From Pedobacter sp. (lineage in GTDB: Bacteria > Bacteroidota > Bacteroidia > Sphingobacteriales > Sphingobacteriaceae), in assembly GCA_031179845.1 (NCBI GenBank), contig JAPSHM010000005.1, positions 1 through 36,790 of the forward strand: a stretch of DNA of 36,790 nucleotides, read 5' to 3'. Numbering within the stretch: the stretch's first letter is position 1; each line of letters starts with the position of its first letter. Shown here one piece after another: positions 8,847-17,762 of the stretch. A program made the position numbers and the translations under genes. The notes under the pieces are model-generated. The model worked only from the letters and a program-made list of their open reading frames with translations, was not told the DNA's origin and did not search any database.

Positions 8847-9326
8847 ATGAATACGCTGATTAATAAGTCTCTGGGGCTCGCAGGACTGCTAGTATTTTTT
8901 AACCTGGCAGCTTGTGCACAAAAGCAGGAAAAGAAGGAAACAACCAATACAATTAAGAATATGGAATGGAATAAATTATCGAAAGAAGAGGAGGACGTGA
9001 TTGTACGCAAAGGTACTGAATATCCAGGCACAGGAAAGTTGTTGAACAACACTGAAAAAGGCACATATGTCTGCAGGCGATGTAACGCGCCACTTTATAG
9101 ATCTGAGTCTAAATTTGAATCGCATTGCGGATGGCCAAGTTTTGACGATGAAATCAAAGGTGCTGTTGACAGGGTAATCGATGCCGATGGCACGCGTACC
9201 GAGATTGTATGTGCGAACTGCAAGGCTCATCTTGGACACGTGTTTATAGGAGAAGGTTTTACAGATAAAAATACACGGAATTGCGTTAATTCAATCTCCA
9301 TGAGCTTTGTGCCTGATAAGAAATGA
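8847..9326 (+). CDS. msrB: Peptide-methionine (R)-S-oxide reductase, predicted lipoprotein
   Basis: Lipobox LAAC; zinc CxxC pairs [35 protein letters not shown] 8847 preferred over TTG 8826. Confidence 0.93.
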   Translation: MNTLINKSLGLAGLLVFFNLAACAQKQEKKETTNTIKNMEWNKLSKEEEDVIVRKGTEYPGTGKLLNNTEKGTYVCRRCNAPLYRSESKFESHCGWPSFDDEIKGAVDRVIDADGTRTEIVCANCKAHLGHVFIGEGFTDKNTRNCVNSISMSFVPDKK

Positions 9327-9404
9327 TTTGTTTTATGAAGATATTATTTTAGTTCATTGCGATAACTTGCTTCACAGTTCTTGTTTTTAAGTACTTTGTT
9401 TACT

Positions 9405-9412
9405 TATGTTTG
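9405..9412 (+). promoter_or_regulatory. Putative -7 element TATGTTTG upstream of the RlpA-like gene
   Basis: Matches TAnnTTTG; TTG at 9381-9383 is roughly at -33 distance. Confidence 0.45.
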
Positions 9413-9435
9413 TTGGCTCACCAACTATAGTAAAT

Positions 9436-9870
9436 ATGAAGTATTGTTTATTGTTATGCGGTATGCTAGTTTCTTCAATGGGTTTTTCCCAGGATATGTC
9501 GCCAGAACCAGGTTTAAACACTGTTCCTGACAATTCGGAACCATACACATCCAATCGCTCTTCTAAATTAATCTCTAAAACGGTTTATGCAACATATTAC
9601 GCCAGAAAATTTGAAGGCCGGAGAACGGCAAGTGGAGTAAGATATAGGGCGAATAAAATGACAGCAGCACATATGAAATTGCCTTTTGGAACTATTGTTA
9701 CCGTGACCAATCCTGAAAATGGAGAATCTGTCGATGTAGAAGTGAACGACAGAGGGCCGCATTCCAAAAAGTTCAAAATAGATTTGTCGGAAGCTGCGGC
9801 GAAAGCGTTGGGTTTTTTTGGAAAAGGGGTAGCGAAGTTGGAAATCAGTTATCTTCCCGAGGATGAATAG
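9436..9870 (+). CDS. Septal ring lytic transglycosylase RlpA-like (DPBB domain), secreted
   Basis: Signal peptide MKYCLLLCGMLVSSMGFSQ; ATYYARKFEGRRTASGVRY, LPFGTIVTVTNPENGESVDVEVNDRGP. Confidence 0.9.
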   Translation: MKYCLLLCGMLVSSMGFSQDMSPEPGLNTVPDNSEPYTSNRSSKLISKTVYATYYARKFEGRRTASGVRYRANKMTAAHMKLPFGTIVTVTNPENGESVDVEVNDRGPHSKKFKIDLSEAAAKALGFFGKGVAKLEISYLPEDE

Positions 9871-10058
9871 GTTTTTTTTTTAATACTTTTATAGTCAGCT
9901 TTTTGAATTTATTAACATTTTTCCATCGTTCTTTACAACTGCCAAAAGAAATAAATACCAACTTTCCACGGTAATTTATGTGTCAATTTCTCCTTTTATT
10001 GTTGATAAAATTACCCGCTTGTTAACAACTATTGTACGCTTCTCAGGGCTTCAGCGTT

Positions 10059-10066
10059 TATCTTTG
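10059..10066 (+). promoter_or_regulatory. Putative -7 element TATCTTTG for nrdBA
   Basis: Exact TAnnTTTG match; -33 element weak. Confidence 0.4.
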
Positions 10067-10238
10067 TTGTATAATGTTCTTTAATAAATCGCACCTAATT
10101 TTTTTTAGTTAAGGTTTTAATACTAAGTCATTTAGTCAGACTATTCGCAGTCACTAAAAAGATTATAGTAAGAATGTCTGGCTGATCGATTTAATAATAC
10201 ATTATAGTTTCAATATCCACGTTACCCTAGTTAAATAG

Positions 10239-11219
10239 ATGCTTATGCAAGAAGAAGAAGTATTATTAAAAGAAAACAAAGACAGGTTTGTTCTTTTGCC
10301 GATTAAATACCCTGCAATCTGGGATATGTATAAGAAGAGTGAAGCAAGTTTTTGGACTGCTGAGGAAATTGATCTGTCGGACGACCAGAAACACTGGGAT
10401 AATCTAAACGACGGAGAAAGACATTTTATCTCTCATATTCTTGCTTTCTTTTCCGCCAGTGATGGGATAGTAAATGAAAATCTTGCCGTAAATTTCATGA
10501 GCGAGGTGCAATTACCTGAAGCTCGTTGCTTTTATGGTTTTCAAATCATGATGGAGAACATCCATTCTGAGACCTATGCTTTATTGATTGACACTTATAT
10601 TAAAGATCCTGACGAAAAAGATAGATTGTTTCATGCCATAGAAACTGTTCCATGTGTAAAAAAGAAGGCAGAATGGGCTTTGCGTTGGATTGACAATGGC
10701 AATTTTGCTGAACGTTTAGTAGCATTTGCTGCAGTTGAAGGTATATTTTTTAGTGGAAGTTTCTGTTCGATCTTCTGGTTGAAGAAACGAGGATTAATGC
10801 CAGGCCTTACTTTTAGCAATGAACTTATTTCCAGAGATGAGGGTTCACATTGCGAATTTGCATGCTTATTGTACGGTATGCTTAAAAATAAACTCAGCGA
10901 AGAACAGGTCCATGGAATCATTAAAGACGCTGTTGAAATAGAGAAAGAATTTGTTACTGATGCACTGCCAGTTGCTTTAATTGGAATGAATGCTAAATTG
11001 ATGTCACAGTATATTGAGTTTGTGGCTGACAGATGGTTACAGGAATTGGGTTATACTAAAATTTACAATGCGACCAATCCTTTTGATTTTATGGAGATGA
11101 TTTCTTTGCAAGGAAAAACCAATTTCTTTGAGAAGAGAGTAGGTGACTACCAAAAAAGCGGAGTGTTGACTTCAACGGAAGATAAGGCGGCAGCATTCTC
11201 ATTGGATGACGATTTCTAA
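10239..11219 (+). CDS. nrdB: Class I ribonucleoside-diphosphate reductase beta subunit
   Basis: [58 protein letters not shown]. Confidence 0.96.
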   Translation: MLMQEEEVLLKENKDRFVLLPIKYPAIWDMYKKSEASFWTAEEIDLSDDQKHWDNLNDGERHFISHILAFFSASDGIVNENLAVNFMSEVQLPEARCFYGFQIMMENIHSETYALLIDTYIKDPDEKDRLFHAIETVPCVKKKAEWALRWIDNGNFAERLVAFAAVEGIFFSGSFCSIFWLKKRGLMPGLTFSNELISRDEGSHCEFACLLYGMLKNKLSEEQVHGIIKDAVEIEKEFVTDALPVALIGMNAKLMSQYIEFVADRWLQELGYTKIYNATNPFDFMEMISLQGKTNFFEKRVGDYQKSGVLTSTEDKAAAFSLDDDF

Positions 11220-11322
11220 TACTTGTCGAGGTTAGACGATAAGTAAATAACAAAAATTATAATTGGTGCCTACCTTGGGTTTGCCGCTCTCAAACCCAAA
11301 TGCACTTTAAACTCCCCGAAAT

Positions 11323-13701
11323 ATGTTTGTAATAAAAAGAGATGGCCGCAAAGAAGCGGTAAGATTCGACAAAATAACTGCTCGTATTGAGAAGTTATGC
11401 TATGGTTTCAATGCTGAGCTCGTAGATCCGATTGATGTTGCCAAGAAGGTGATCGAAGGGTTATATGACGGCGTTACGACTTCAGAGCTGGACAATCTTG
11501 CTGCGGAGACTGCTGCCTCTTTAACTACAAAGCATCCGGATTATGCCCTGCTGGCTTCACGAATAGCAGTGTCTAACCTACATAAAAATACGACCAAGTC
11601 CTTCTCCAAAACTATGGAGATGTTATATAATTATATCGATTCTAAAACTGGTAAACCAGCATCGTTGATCGCAGATGATGTTTGGGAAGTGATTGAGAAG
11701 AATGCAGATATCCTTGACAGTACAATTATTTACGACAGAGACTTTGGTTTTGACTATTTTGGTTTCAAAACGCTTGAAAAATCCTACTTGTTGAAGGTAG
11801 AAGGACAGATTGTTGAACGCCCACAACATTTATTTATGCGTGTGGCCGTTGGTATACATAAAGGTGATATCGACAGCGCGATCGAAACCTATAATTTGAT
11901 GAGCGAACGTTGGTTTACGCATGCCACACCAACCCTGTTCAATGCTGCTACACCTAAGCCACAAATGTCATCCTGCTTTTTGTTAACGATGCAGGACGAT
12001 AGTATTGAAGGCATTTACGATACCTTGAAACAAACAGCGAAGATTTCTCAGAGCGCAGGCGGTATTGGATTGAGCATTCATAATATCCGGGCTACCGGCT
12101 CCTATATCGGAGGTACTAACGGTACCAGTAATGGTATAGTGCCCATGTTGAAAGTTTTCAATGATACCGCGCGTTATGTTGATCAGGGTGGAGGCAAACG
12201 TAAGGGAGCTTTTGCAATTTACCTTGAGCCATGGCATGCAGACGTTTTTAGCTTCCTTGATTTACGTAAAAATCATGGTAAGGAAGAGTTGCGTGCACGT
12301 GATCTGTTCTATGCACTTTGGGTTTGTGATTTGTTCATGAGACGCGTGGAAGAGAATGGAGACTGGAGTTTATTCTGTCCGCATGAAGCACCGGGTTTGG
12401 CCGATTGCTTTGGTGAAGAGTTTGATGCTTTATATCAGCGTTACGAAAATGAAGGGCGCGCCCGCAAAACGGTAAAAGCACAGGAATTATGGTTTGCAAT
12501 CCTTGATTCACAAATTGAAACCGGTACCCCCTACCTGCTGTATAAAGATGCTGCAAACAGCAAGTCCAATCAGCAAAACCTTGGAACAATAAAAAGCTCC
12601 AACCTTTGTACTGAGATCATCGAGTATACTTCTAAAGATGAAGTGGCCGTTTGTAACCTGGCATCGCTGGCATTACCAAGATATGTGATCAATGGAGAAT
12701 TCGATCATCAGAGATTATATGATGTAACTTATCAGGCGACTTTGAACCTGAACAAAATCATAGATTACAATTACTACCCGGTTGAGGAAGCTAAAAACTC
12801 CAATATGCGTCATAGACCAATCGGATTAGGTGTTCAGGGTTTAGCAGATGCGTTTATCTTAATGCGGATGCCTTTCGAAAGTGAAGGTGCGCGGATATTA
12901 AACAAAGAGATTTTTGAGACGATCTATTTTGCTGCCATGAATGCTTCTCATGACCTGGCTGTAAAAAATGGCCCTTATCAAACTTTTGAAGGCTCTCCGT
13001 TATCGAAAGGTAAATTTCAATTCGATCTATGGAATGTAAAGCCTGACAGTGGACGTTGGGACTGGGAAACTTTACGTGAGAAAGTAGTAAAAGATGGTGT
13101 TTACAACTCTCTACTTGTTGCACCTATGCCTACCGCTTCTACATCGCAGATCCTGGGTAACAACGAATGTTTTGAGCCTTATACCTCTAACATCTATACA
13201 AGAAGAGTGTTAAGTGGTGAATTCATTGTAGTCAACAAGCACCTACTGAAGGACCTGGTAGCTTTAGGATTATGGACACCAGCAATGAAAGACAGGATTA
13301 TCCTTGCAAATGGTTCAATCCAGGACATAGCAGAAATCCCTGACTATATCAAAGAATTATACAAAACAGTTTGGGAGATCAAAATGCGTAGTATCATTGA
13401 TATGGCGGCTGATAGAGGTGCCTATATCTGCCAATCACAATCCCTGAACTTATTTATCAATGCGCCAAATACTTCAAAACTAACCTCAATGCATTTTTAC
13501 GCATGGAAAAAAGGATTGAAAACAGGTATGTATTACCTTCGTACTCAAGCCGCATCTCAAGCAGTGAAGTTCACTGTTGAAAACCAGGCAGGTAAAAATA
13601 TGGAGCCAGTGATTCCGGAGCATATCGAGCAAAGTGCTGAAGAGATAGCTGAAGGTCCGGTTTGTTCAATGGAGGAAGGCTGCATTAGCTGCTCAGGATA
13701 A
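11323..13701 (+). CDS. nrdA: Class I ribonucleoside-diphosphate reductase alpha subunit with N-terminal ATP-cone
   Basis: ATP-cone [76 protein letters not shown]-terminal CISCSG. Confidence 0.97.
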   Translation: MFVIKRDGRKEAVRFDKITARIEKLCYGFNAELVDPIDVAKKVIEGLYDGVTTSELDNLAAETAASLTTKHPDYALLASRIAVSNLHKNTTKSFSKTMEMLYNYIDSKTGKPASLIADDVWEVIEKNADILDSTIIYDRDFGFDYFGFKTLEKSYLLKVEGQIVERPQHLFMRVAVGIHKGDIDSAIETYNLMSERWFTHATPTLFNAATPKPQMSSCFLLTMQDDSIEGIYDTLKQTAKISQSAGGIGLSIHNIRATGSYIGGTNGTSNGIVPMLKVFNDTARYVDQGGGKRKGAFAIYLEPWHADVFSFLDLRKNHGKEELRARDLFYALWVCDLFMRRVEENGDWSLFCPHEAPGLADCFGEEFDALYQRYENEGRARKTVKAQELWFAILDSQIETGTPYLLYKDAANSKSNQQNLGTIKSSNLCTEIIEYTSKDEVAVCNLASLALPRYVINGEFDHQRLYDVTYQATLNLNKIIDYNYYPVEEAKNSNMRHRPIGLGVQGLADAFILMRMPFESEGARILNKEIFETIYFAAMNASHDLAVKNGPYQTFEGSPLSKGKFQFDLWNVKPDSGRWDWETLREKVVKDGVYNSLLVAPMPTASTSQILGNNECFEPYTSNIYTRRVLSGEFIVVNKHLLKDLVALGLWTPAMKDRIILANGSIQDIAEIPDYIKELYKTVWEIKMRSIIDMAADRGAYICQSQSLNLFINAPNTSKLTSMHFYAWKKGLKTGMYYLRTQAASQAVKFTVENQAGKNMEPVIPEHIEQSAEEIAEGPVCSMEEGCISCSG

Positions 13702-13723
13702 AAATTAGATTAAATTTCCATAG

Positions 13724-13762
13724 AAAGGAGTAAGCGCACATGGCGCTTACTCCTTTTTTTTA
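13724..13762 (+). terminator. Strong rho-independent terminator after nrdA
   Basis: Perfect 12-bp stem AGGAGTAAGCGC-acatg-GCGCTTACTCCT followed by a T run. Confidence 0.93.
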
Positions 13763-13800
13763 TAAAATCTGATCGTAGTCTGGCATCGGTCAGGAAACGC

Positions 13801-13907
13801 TTCTTATACCGTTCTTATACGAATACTATACGGGTTTATCCGTAAAGCAGCCAATTAAGAGGCGTTCAATATCCGTGAAGTATCCGCAGAGTCACTAGAT
13901 GCTATCC
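13801..13907. repeat. Approximately 11-bp phased TAT(A/C)C motif array
   Basis: TATAC/TATCC at 13805, 13816, 13827, 13837, 13870, 13881 and 13903 (spacings 11, 11, 10, 33, 11, 22). Confidence 0.6.
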
Positions 13908-13964
13908 AAAAAATATTACCTGGCGGTGAAACGCAACTCAGGAACTTGCGCTATCTTTACCGCG

Positions 13965-14168
13965 ATGCCAAAACATGAAATCATACCATGCGAGCGTTGT
14001 GGAACCCCGATAGAATGTAAAGCAAATTCCTACACTAAATGCCAGTGTAGTGTTATTCAGCTTGATCTAAATGAGGTGCAGTATATTAGTGAAAACTATG
14101 ATGGCTGCCTGTGTGCCAAATGTCTGTTTGAGTTGCAACAAGAGTACCGGGAAAGTATTACATCCTGA
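13965..14168 (+). CDS. Cysteine-rich CWC-like small protein
   Basis: MPKHEIIPCERCGTPIECKANSYTKCQCSVIQL...CLCAKCL cysteine pattern; internal ATG preferred over 13899. Confidence 0.7.
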   Translation: MPKHEIIPCERCGTPIECKANSYTKCQCSVIQLDLNEVQYISENYDGCLCAKCLFELQQEYRESITS

Positions 14169-14183
14169 TTTATTTTTTTTGGC

Positions 14184-14191
14184 TAACTTTG
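14184..14191 (+). promoter_or_regulatory. Putative -7 element TAACTTTG of the agu operon
   Basis: Exact TAnnTTTG, 24 bp before the ATG; no clear -33. Confidence 0.45.
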
Positions 14192-14215
14192 CACGAAATT
14201 ATTAGTTGATAAGAA

Positions 14216-15091
14216 ATGGCTAAAGTAAATGTGGGAATGGTGCAAATGAATTGCACCGGAAATAAACAAGAAAATCTAGATAAGGCAATCCTAAAAATCA
14301 GAGAGGCGGCAGCTAAAGGTGCACAGATTGTGTGCTTACAGGAGCTTTTTACCTCGCTTTATTTTTGCGATGTGGAAGATTATGATAATTTTGATTTAGC
14401 GGAAGCAATTCCTGGCCCTTCAACTGACGCATTACAAACTGTAGCAAAAGAGTTGGGCGTTGTCATTATAGCTTCTTTGTTTGAGAAGCGTGCAGCGGGG
14501 TTATATCATAATACCACGGCAGTTTTGGATGCTGATGGTGCATATTTGGGAAAGTACCGAAAGATGCACATCCCAGATGATCCTGCTTTTTATGAAAAAT
14601 TCTATTTTACTCCCGGAGATTTGGGTTATAAAGTATTTCAAACAAAATTTGCTAAAATCGGCATATTGATCTGCTGGGATCAATGGTACCCCGAGGCTTC
14701 GAGGATTACCGCATTAATGGGGGCAGAAATTATGTTTTATCCGACTGCCATAGGATGGTCGACCGACCAGGATGAGCAAACAAATAATGATCAATATAGT
14801 GCCTGGCAGACTGTTCAGCGTTCACATGCTATAGCCAATGGTGTTCCGGTAGTGAGTGTCAACCGCGTAGGCTTAGAGCAAAATGGAGCGATGAAGTTTT
14901 GGGGTGGTAGTTTTGCAACAAATGCCCAGGGGAGAATTCTTTACTTAGGTTCGCACGACAACGAGGAAACTGAAGTAGTAGCGCTGGACTTGTCGGAGTC
15001 AGATTTTTACCGCAAGCACTGGCCTTTTTTACGGGATCGCAGAATTGATTCCTATCAACCTATCACTAAAAGATTTATAGATGAAGACTAG
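14216..15091 (+). CDS. aguB: N-carbamoylputrescine amidase (carbon-nitrogen hydrolase)
   Basis: Nitrilase-fold KVNVGMVQMNC, CLQELFTSLYFC, KYRKMHIPDDPAFYEKFYFTPGD, GILICWDQWYPEASR; next to aguA. Confidence 0.93.
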   Translation: MAKVNVGMVQMNCTGNKQENLDKAILKIREAAAKGAQIVCLQELFTSLYFCDVEDYDNFDLAEAIPGPSTDALQTVAKELGVVIIASLFEKRAAGLYHNTTAVLDADGAYLGKYRKMHIPDDPAFYEKFYFTPGDLGYKVFQTKFAKIGILICWDQWYPEASRITALMGAEIMFYPTAIGWSTDQDEQTNNDQYSAWQTVQRSHAIANGVPVVSVNRVGLEQNGAMKFWGGSFATNAQGRILYLGSHDNEETEVVALDLSESDFYRKHWPFLRDRRIDSYQPITKRFIDED

Positions 15092-15788
15092 TCTATTAGT
15101 AACCCTACTTTTCCTGAGCCTTTCTGTTTGTGGACAAACATTGGAGATTACTCGCCTTAACGAAAAGCTTTATGTTTACACCACGTATCATACCTATAAG
15201 GGGAAAAAAGTTTCGGCAAATGCGATGTATCTAATAACCAGCAGAGGTGTGGTGCTGTTTGATTCGCCCTGGGACCAGTCTCAGAATCAGCCGTTATTAG
15301 ATTCGATCGAAAAAAAGCATCAGTTAAAAGTAATTAGCGTTTTTGCTACACATTCGCACGAAGATCGTGCAGGGGGATTTGGTTTCTTCAATAAAGTAGG
15401 AATTCCGACCTATGCATCGGAAGAAACGAACGCAATTTTAAAACGGGAAGGCAAACCTACTGCGTTAAAGATCATTGATAAGAGATCGAAATATAAAATT
15501 GGAGGGGAAAAATTCTATGTAGAATATTTCGGCCCGGGCCATACCAAAGATAATTTAGTAGTGTGGTTTCCTAAATACAAGGTGCTGAATGGTGGGTGTT
15601 TGATTAAAAGCGCTGAATCTAAAGACCTGGGTTTTGTGGGCGAGGCTGATGTAGAAGCATGGCCAGGCACGATCATGGCAATCAAAAACAAACATAAGCA
15701 AATCAATAGTGTAATTGCCGGTCATGATAACTGGGAAACACCCGGTGCTTTGGACAAAACTTTGGAACTATTAAAATATAAAAATTGA
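15081..15788 (+). CDS. Subclass B1 metallo-beta-lactamase (BlaB/IND-like)
   Basis: Signal peptide; HSHEDRAGG, GPGHTKDNLVVWFPKYKVLNGGCLIKS, AGHDNW: all expected B1 zinc ligands present. Confidence 0.92.
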   Translation: MKTSLLVTLLFLSLSVCGQTLEITRLNEKLYVYTTYHTYKGKKVSANAMYLITSRGVVLFDSPWDQSQNQPLLDSIEKKHQLKVISVFATHSHEDRAGGFGFFNKVGIPTYASEETNAILKREGKPTALKIIDKRSKYKIGGEKFYVEYFGPGHTKDNLVVWFPKYKVLNGGCLIKSAESKDLGFVGEADVEAWPGTIMAIKNKHKQINSVIAGHDNWETPGALDKTLELLKYKN

Positions 15789-16846
15789 TTCATATAGACT
15801 TTTCAGCATCTCCGAAGAGACAAGGTTATTCATTTCCCGCAGAATGGGAAAAACATGAAGCTACATGGTTAAGCTGGCCACATAAAGAAGCTTCATGGCC
15901 AGGCAAACTGGAAACTATTTATGCACCCTATAGTAATTTCATCAAAATAATAGCAGAAGGGGAAAAGGTTCGCATCAATGTAAAGGATGAGGCGATGGAA
16001 TCCGATGCAAGGGCACACCTGCAAAAAGCTGGTGCAGATTTAGATCAGATCGAGTTTTATTTTAACGAGAGCAATGACGCCTGGTGCAGAGATCATGGTC
16101 CTGCTTTCTTATTGAATAAATCCGGGGATAAAAAGGTGGTCGTCGATTGGGACTACAATGCCTGGGGAGATAAATATCCTCCTTATGATTTGGACGACAT
16201 TATTCCAACGAAAATTGCGGATCAGTTCCATCTACCGGTCTTTCATCCCAAAATAGTTATGGAGGGTGGCTCTGTGGAATTCAATGGCGCAGGTACCATC
16301 CTAACTACTACTGCGTGCTTGTTAAATGAAAACAGGAACCCACATTTAAGCAAATCGCAAATTGAACAGTATTTGCTCGAGTTCTACGGGGCGGAACAAG
16401 TACTATGGCTAGGTGAGGGAATTGTTGGCGATGATACGGACGGACACATTGACGACATTACCCGGTTTGTCAATGAAGACACCGTACTCACTGTAGTCGA
16501 AAACGACCCTTCAGATGATAACTTTCTTCTTTTGCAGGAAAATCTTGAATCTTTGAAATCGATGCGTTTGCGGAACGGCAAAGCACTTAATATTGTGCAG
16601 CTTCCTATGCCCTCAGCAGTTATTTACGATGGAACACGTTTACCGGCATCTTATGCAAATTTCTATATCGCAAATTCGGCTGTAATCGTACCTACTTTCA
16701 GAGATAATAATGATGAGGTAGCACTAAAAATAATTCAAGAAATTTTTCCAGATAGGAAAGTGGTAGGAATAGATTCCACGGACATTATTTGGGGATTGGG
16801 AAGCTTTCATTGCTTAAGTCAGCAAGAGCCCGCATTAAAGAAGTAA
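15785..16846 (+). CDS. aguA: Agmatine deiminase (TTG start)
   Basis: FPAEWEKHEATWLSWPHKEASWPG, NDAWCRDHGPAFLL, GDDTDGHIDDITRFV, GLGSFHCLSQQEP. Confidence 0.94.
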   Translation: MIHIDFSASPKRQGYSFPAEWEKHEATWLSWPHKEASWPGKLETIYAPYSNFIKIIAEGEKVRINVKDEAMESDARAHLQKAGADLDQIEFYFNESNDAWCRDHGPAFLLNKSGDKKVVVDWDYNAWGDKYPPYDLDDIIPTKIADQFHLPVFHPKIVMEGGSVEFNGAGTILTTTACLLNENRNPHLSKSQIEQYLLEFYGAEQVLWLGEGIVGDDTDGHIDDITRFVNEDTVLTVVENDPSDDNFLLLQENLESLKSMRLRNGKALNIVQLPMPSAVIYDGTRLPASYANFYIANSAVIVPTFRDNNDEVALKIIQEIFPDRKVVGIDSTDIIWGLGSFHCLSQQEPALKK

Positions 16847-16866
16847 AAGATCATAACCAAACATAT

Positions 16867-17610
16867 ATGAAATTATTAGAAGGAAAAACAGCACTCATTA
16901 CCGGTGCTTCTAAAGGGATAGGCCGTAAAATAGCGGAAAAATTTGCAGAACAAGGGGCTAATGTAGCTTTCACTTACCTTTCATCTGTTGAAAAAGGACA
17001 AGCATTGGAACAGGAATTACAAATTTTTGGTACGAAAATCAAAGGATACCGTTCGGACGCTTCAAAGTTTGGCGAGGCAGAACAATTAATCAATGACATA
17101 GTAGCGGATTTCGGCACGTTAGATGTCATCGTAAACAATGCCGGTATCACTAAAGATGGCTTATTGATGCGCATGAGCGAGGAGAACTGGGATGACGTGA
17201 TCAATGTGAACTTAAAGTCGGTATTTAACGTATGTAAAGCGGCTTCGAAAGTGATGATGAAGGCGCGTAAAGGCTCTATTATCAACATGAGTTCGGTTGT
17301 TGGTGTACAAGGTAATGCAGGACAAGCCAATTACGCGGCTTCGAAAGCAGGCATCATCGGCTTTTCAAAGTCATTAGCTAAAGAGCTCGGTTCGCGTAAC
17401 ATCCGTACCAATGTCGTAGCGCCCGGATTCATCCGTACAGAAATGACTGAGGTTCTTGATCCCAAGGCTGTAAAAGGCTGGGAAGAAGGTATTCCCTTAA
17501 AAAGAGTGGGTGAAACCGAAGATGTAGCAAACGTTTGTGTGTTTTTGGCTTCAGATATGAGTGCTTATGTAACCGGACAGGTCTTGTCTGTTTGTGGCGG
17601 ATTGTTGTAG
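16867..17610 (+). CDS. fabG: 3-oxoacyl-[acyl-carrier-protein] reductase
   Basis: SDR: TGASKGIG, NNAGITKDGLLMRM, YAASKAG; start corrected from 16789 to ATG 16867. Confidence 0.92.
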   Translation: MKLLEGKTALITGASKGIGRKIAEKFAEQGANVAFTYLSSVEKGQALEQELQIFGTKIKGYRSDASKFGEAEQLINDIVADFGTLDVIVNNAGITKDGLLMRMSEENWDDVINVNLKSVFNVCKAASKVMMKARKGSIINMSSVVGVQGNAGQANYAASKAGIIGFSKSLAKELGSRNIRTNVVAPGFIRTEMTEVLDPKAVKGWEEGIPLKRVGETEDVANVCVFLASDMSAYVTGQVLSVCGGLL

Positions 17611-17641
17611 ATACTTTAAAGCATACAACTGCTGAATATTA

Positions 17642-17681
17642 AAAATGCCCCTATGAAGTGATTTGCTTTTTAGGGCATTTT
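17642..17681 (+). terminator. Terminator of the aguB-bla-aguA-fabG operon
   Basis: AAAATGCCC...GGGCATTTT 9-bp stem. Confidence 0.7.
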
Positions 17682-17762
17682 GTATAAACACGTATTCCAA
17701 AAAGAATCTTAGCCAAATGCTTAGTAGGTTATTTGAAAATTTAGCATCTTTATCAAATACCT

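Noticed and set aside
9412-9425. GTTGG-ctca-CCAAC hairpin before the RlpA-like gene
   Set aside because: Only 5-bp arms; too short to distinguish from chance.
13801-13907. CRISPR array interpretation of the 11-mer repeats
   Set aside because: Repeat unit far too short, no spacers of uniform length and no cas genes in the window.
14481-14669. 62-aa plus-strand ORF
   Set aside because: Out-of-frame inside aguB.
16974-17330. 118-aa minus-strand ORF
   Set aside because: Fully antisense to fabG; low-complexity-like translation with no recognisable domain.
14216-17610. Beta-lactamase as part of an integron or transposon
   Set aside because: No integrase, attC-like site, IS ends or transposase seen; gene overlaps argue for an integral operon member.
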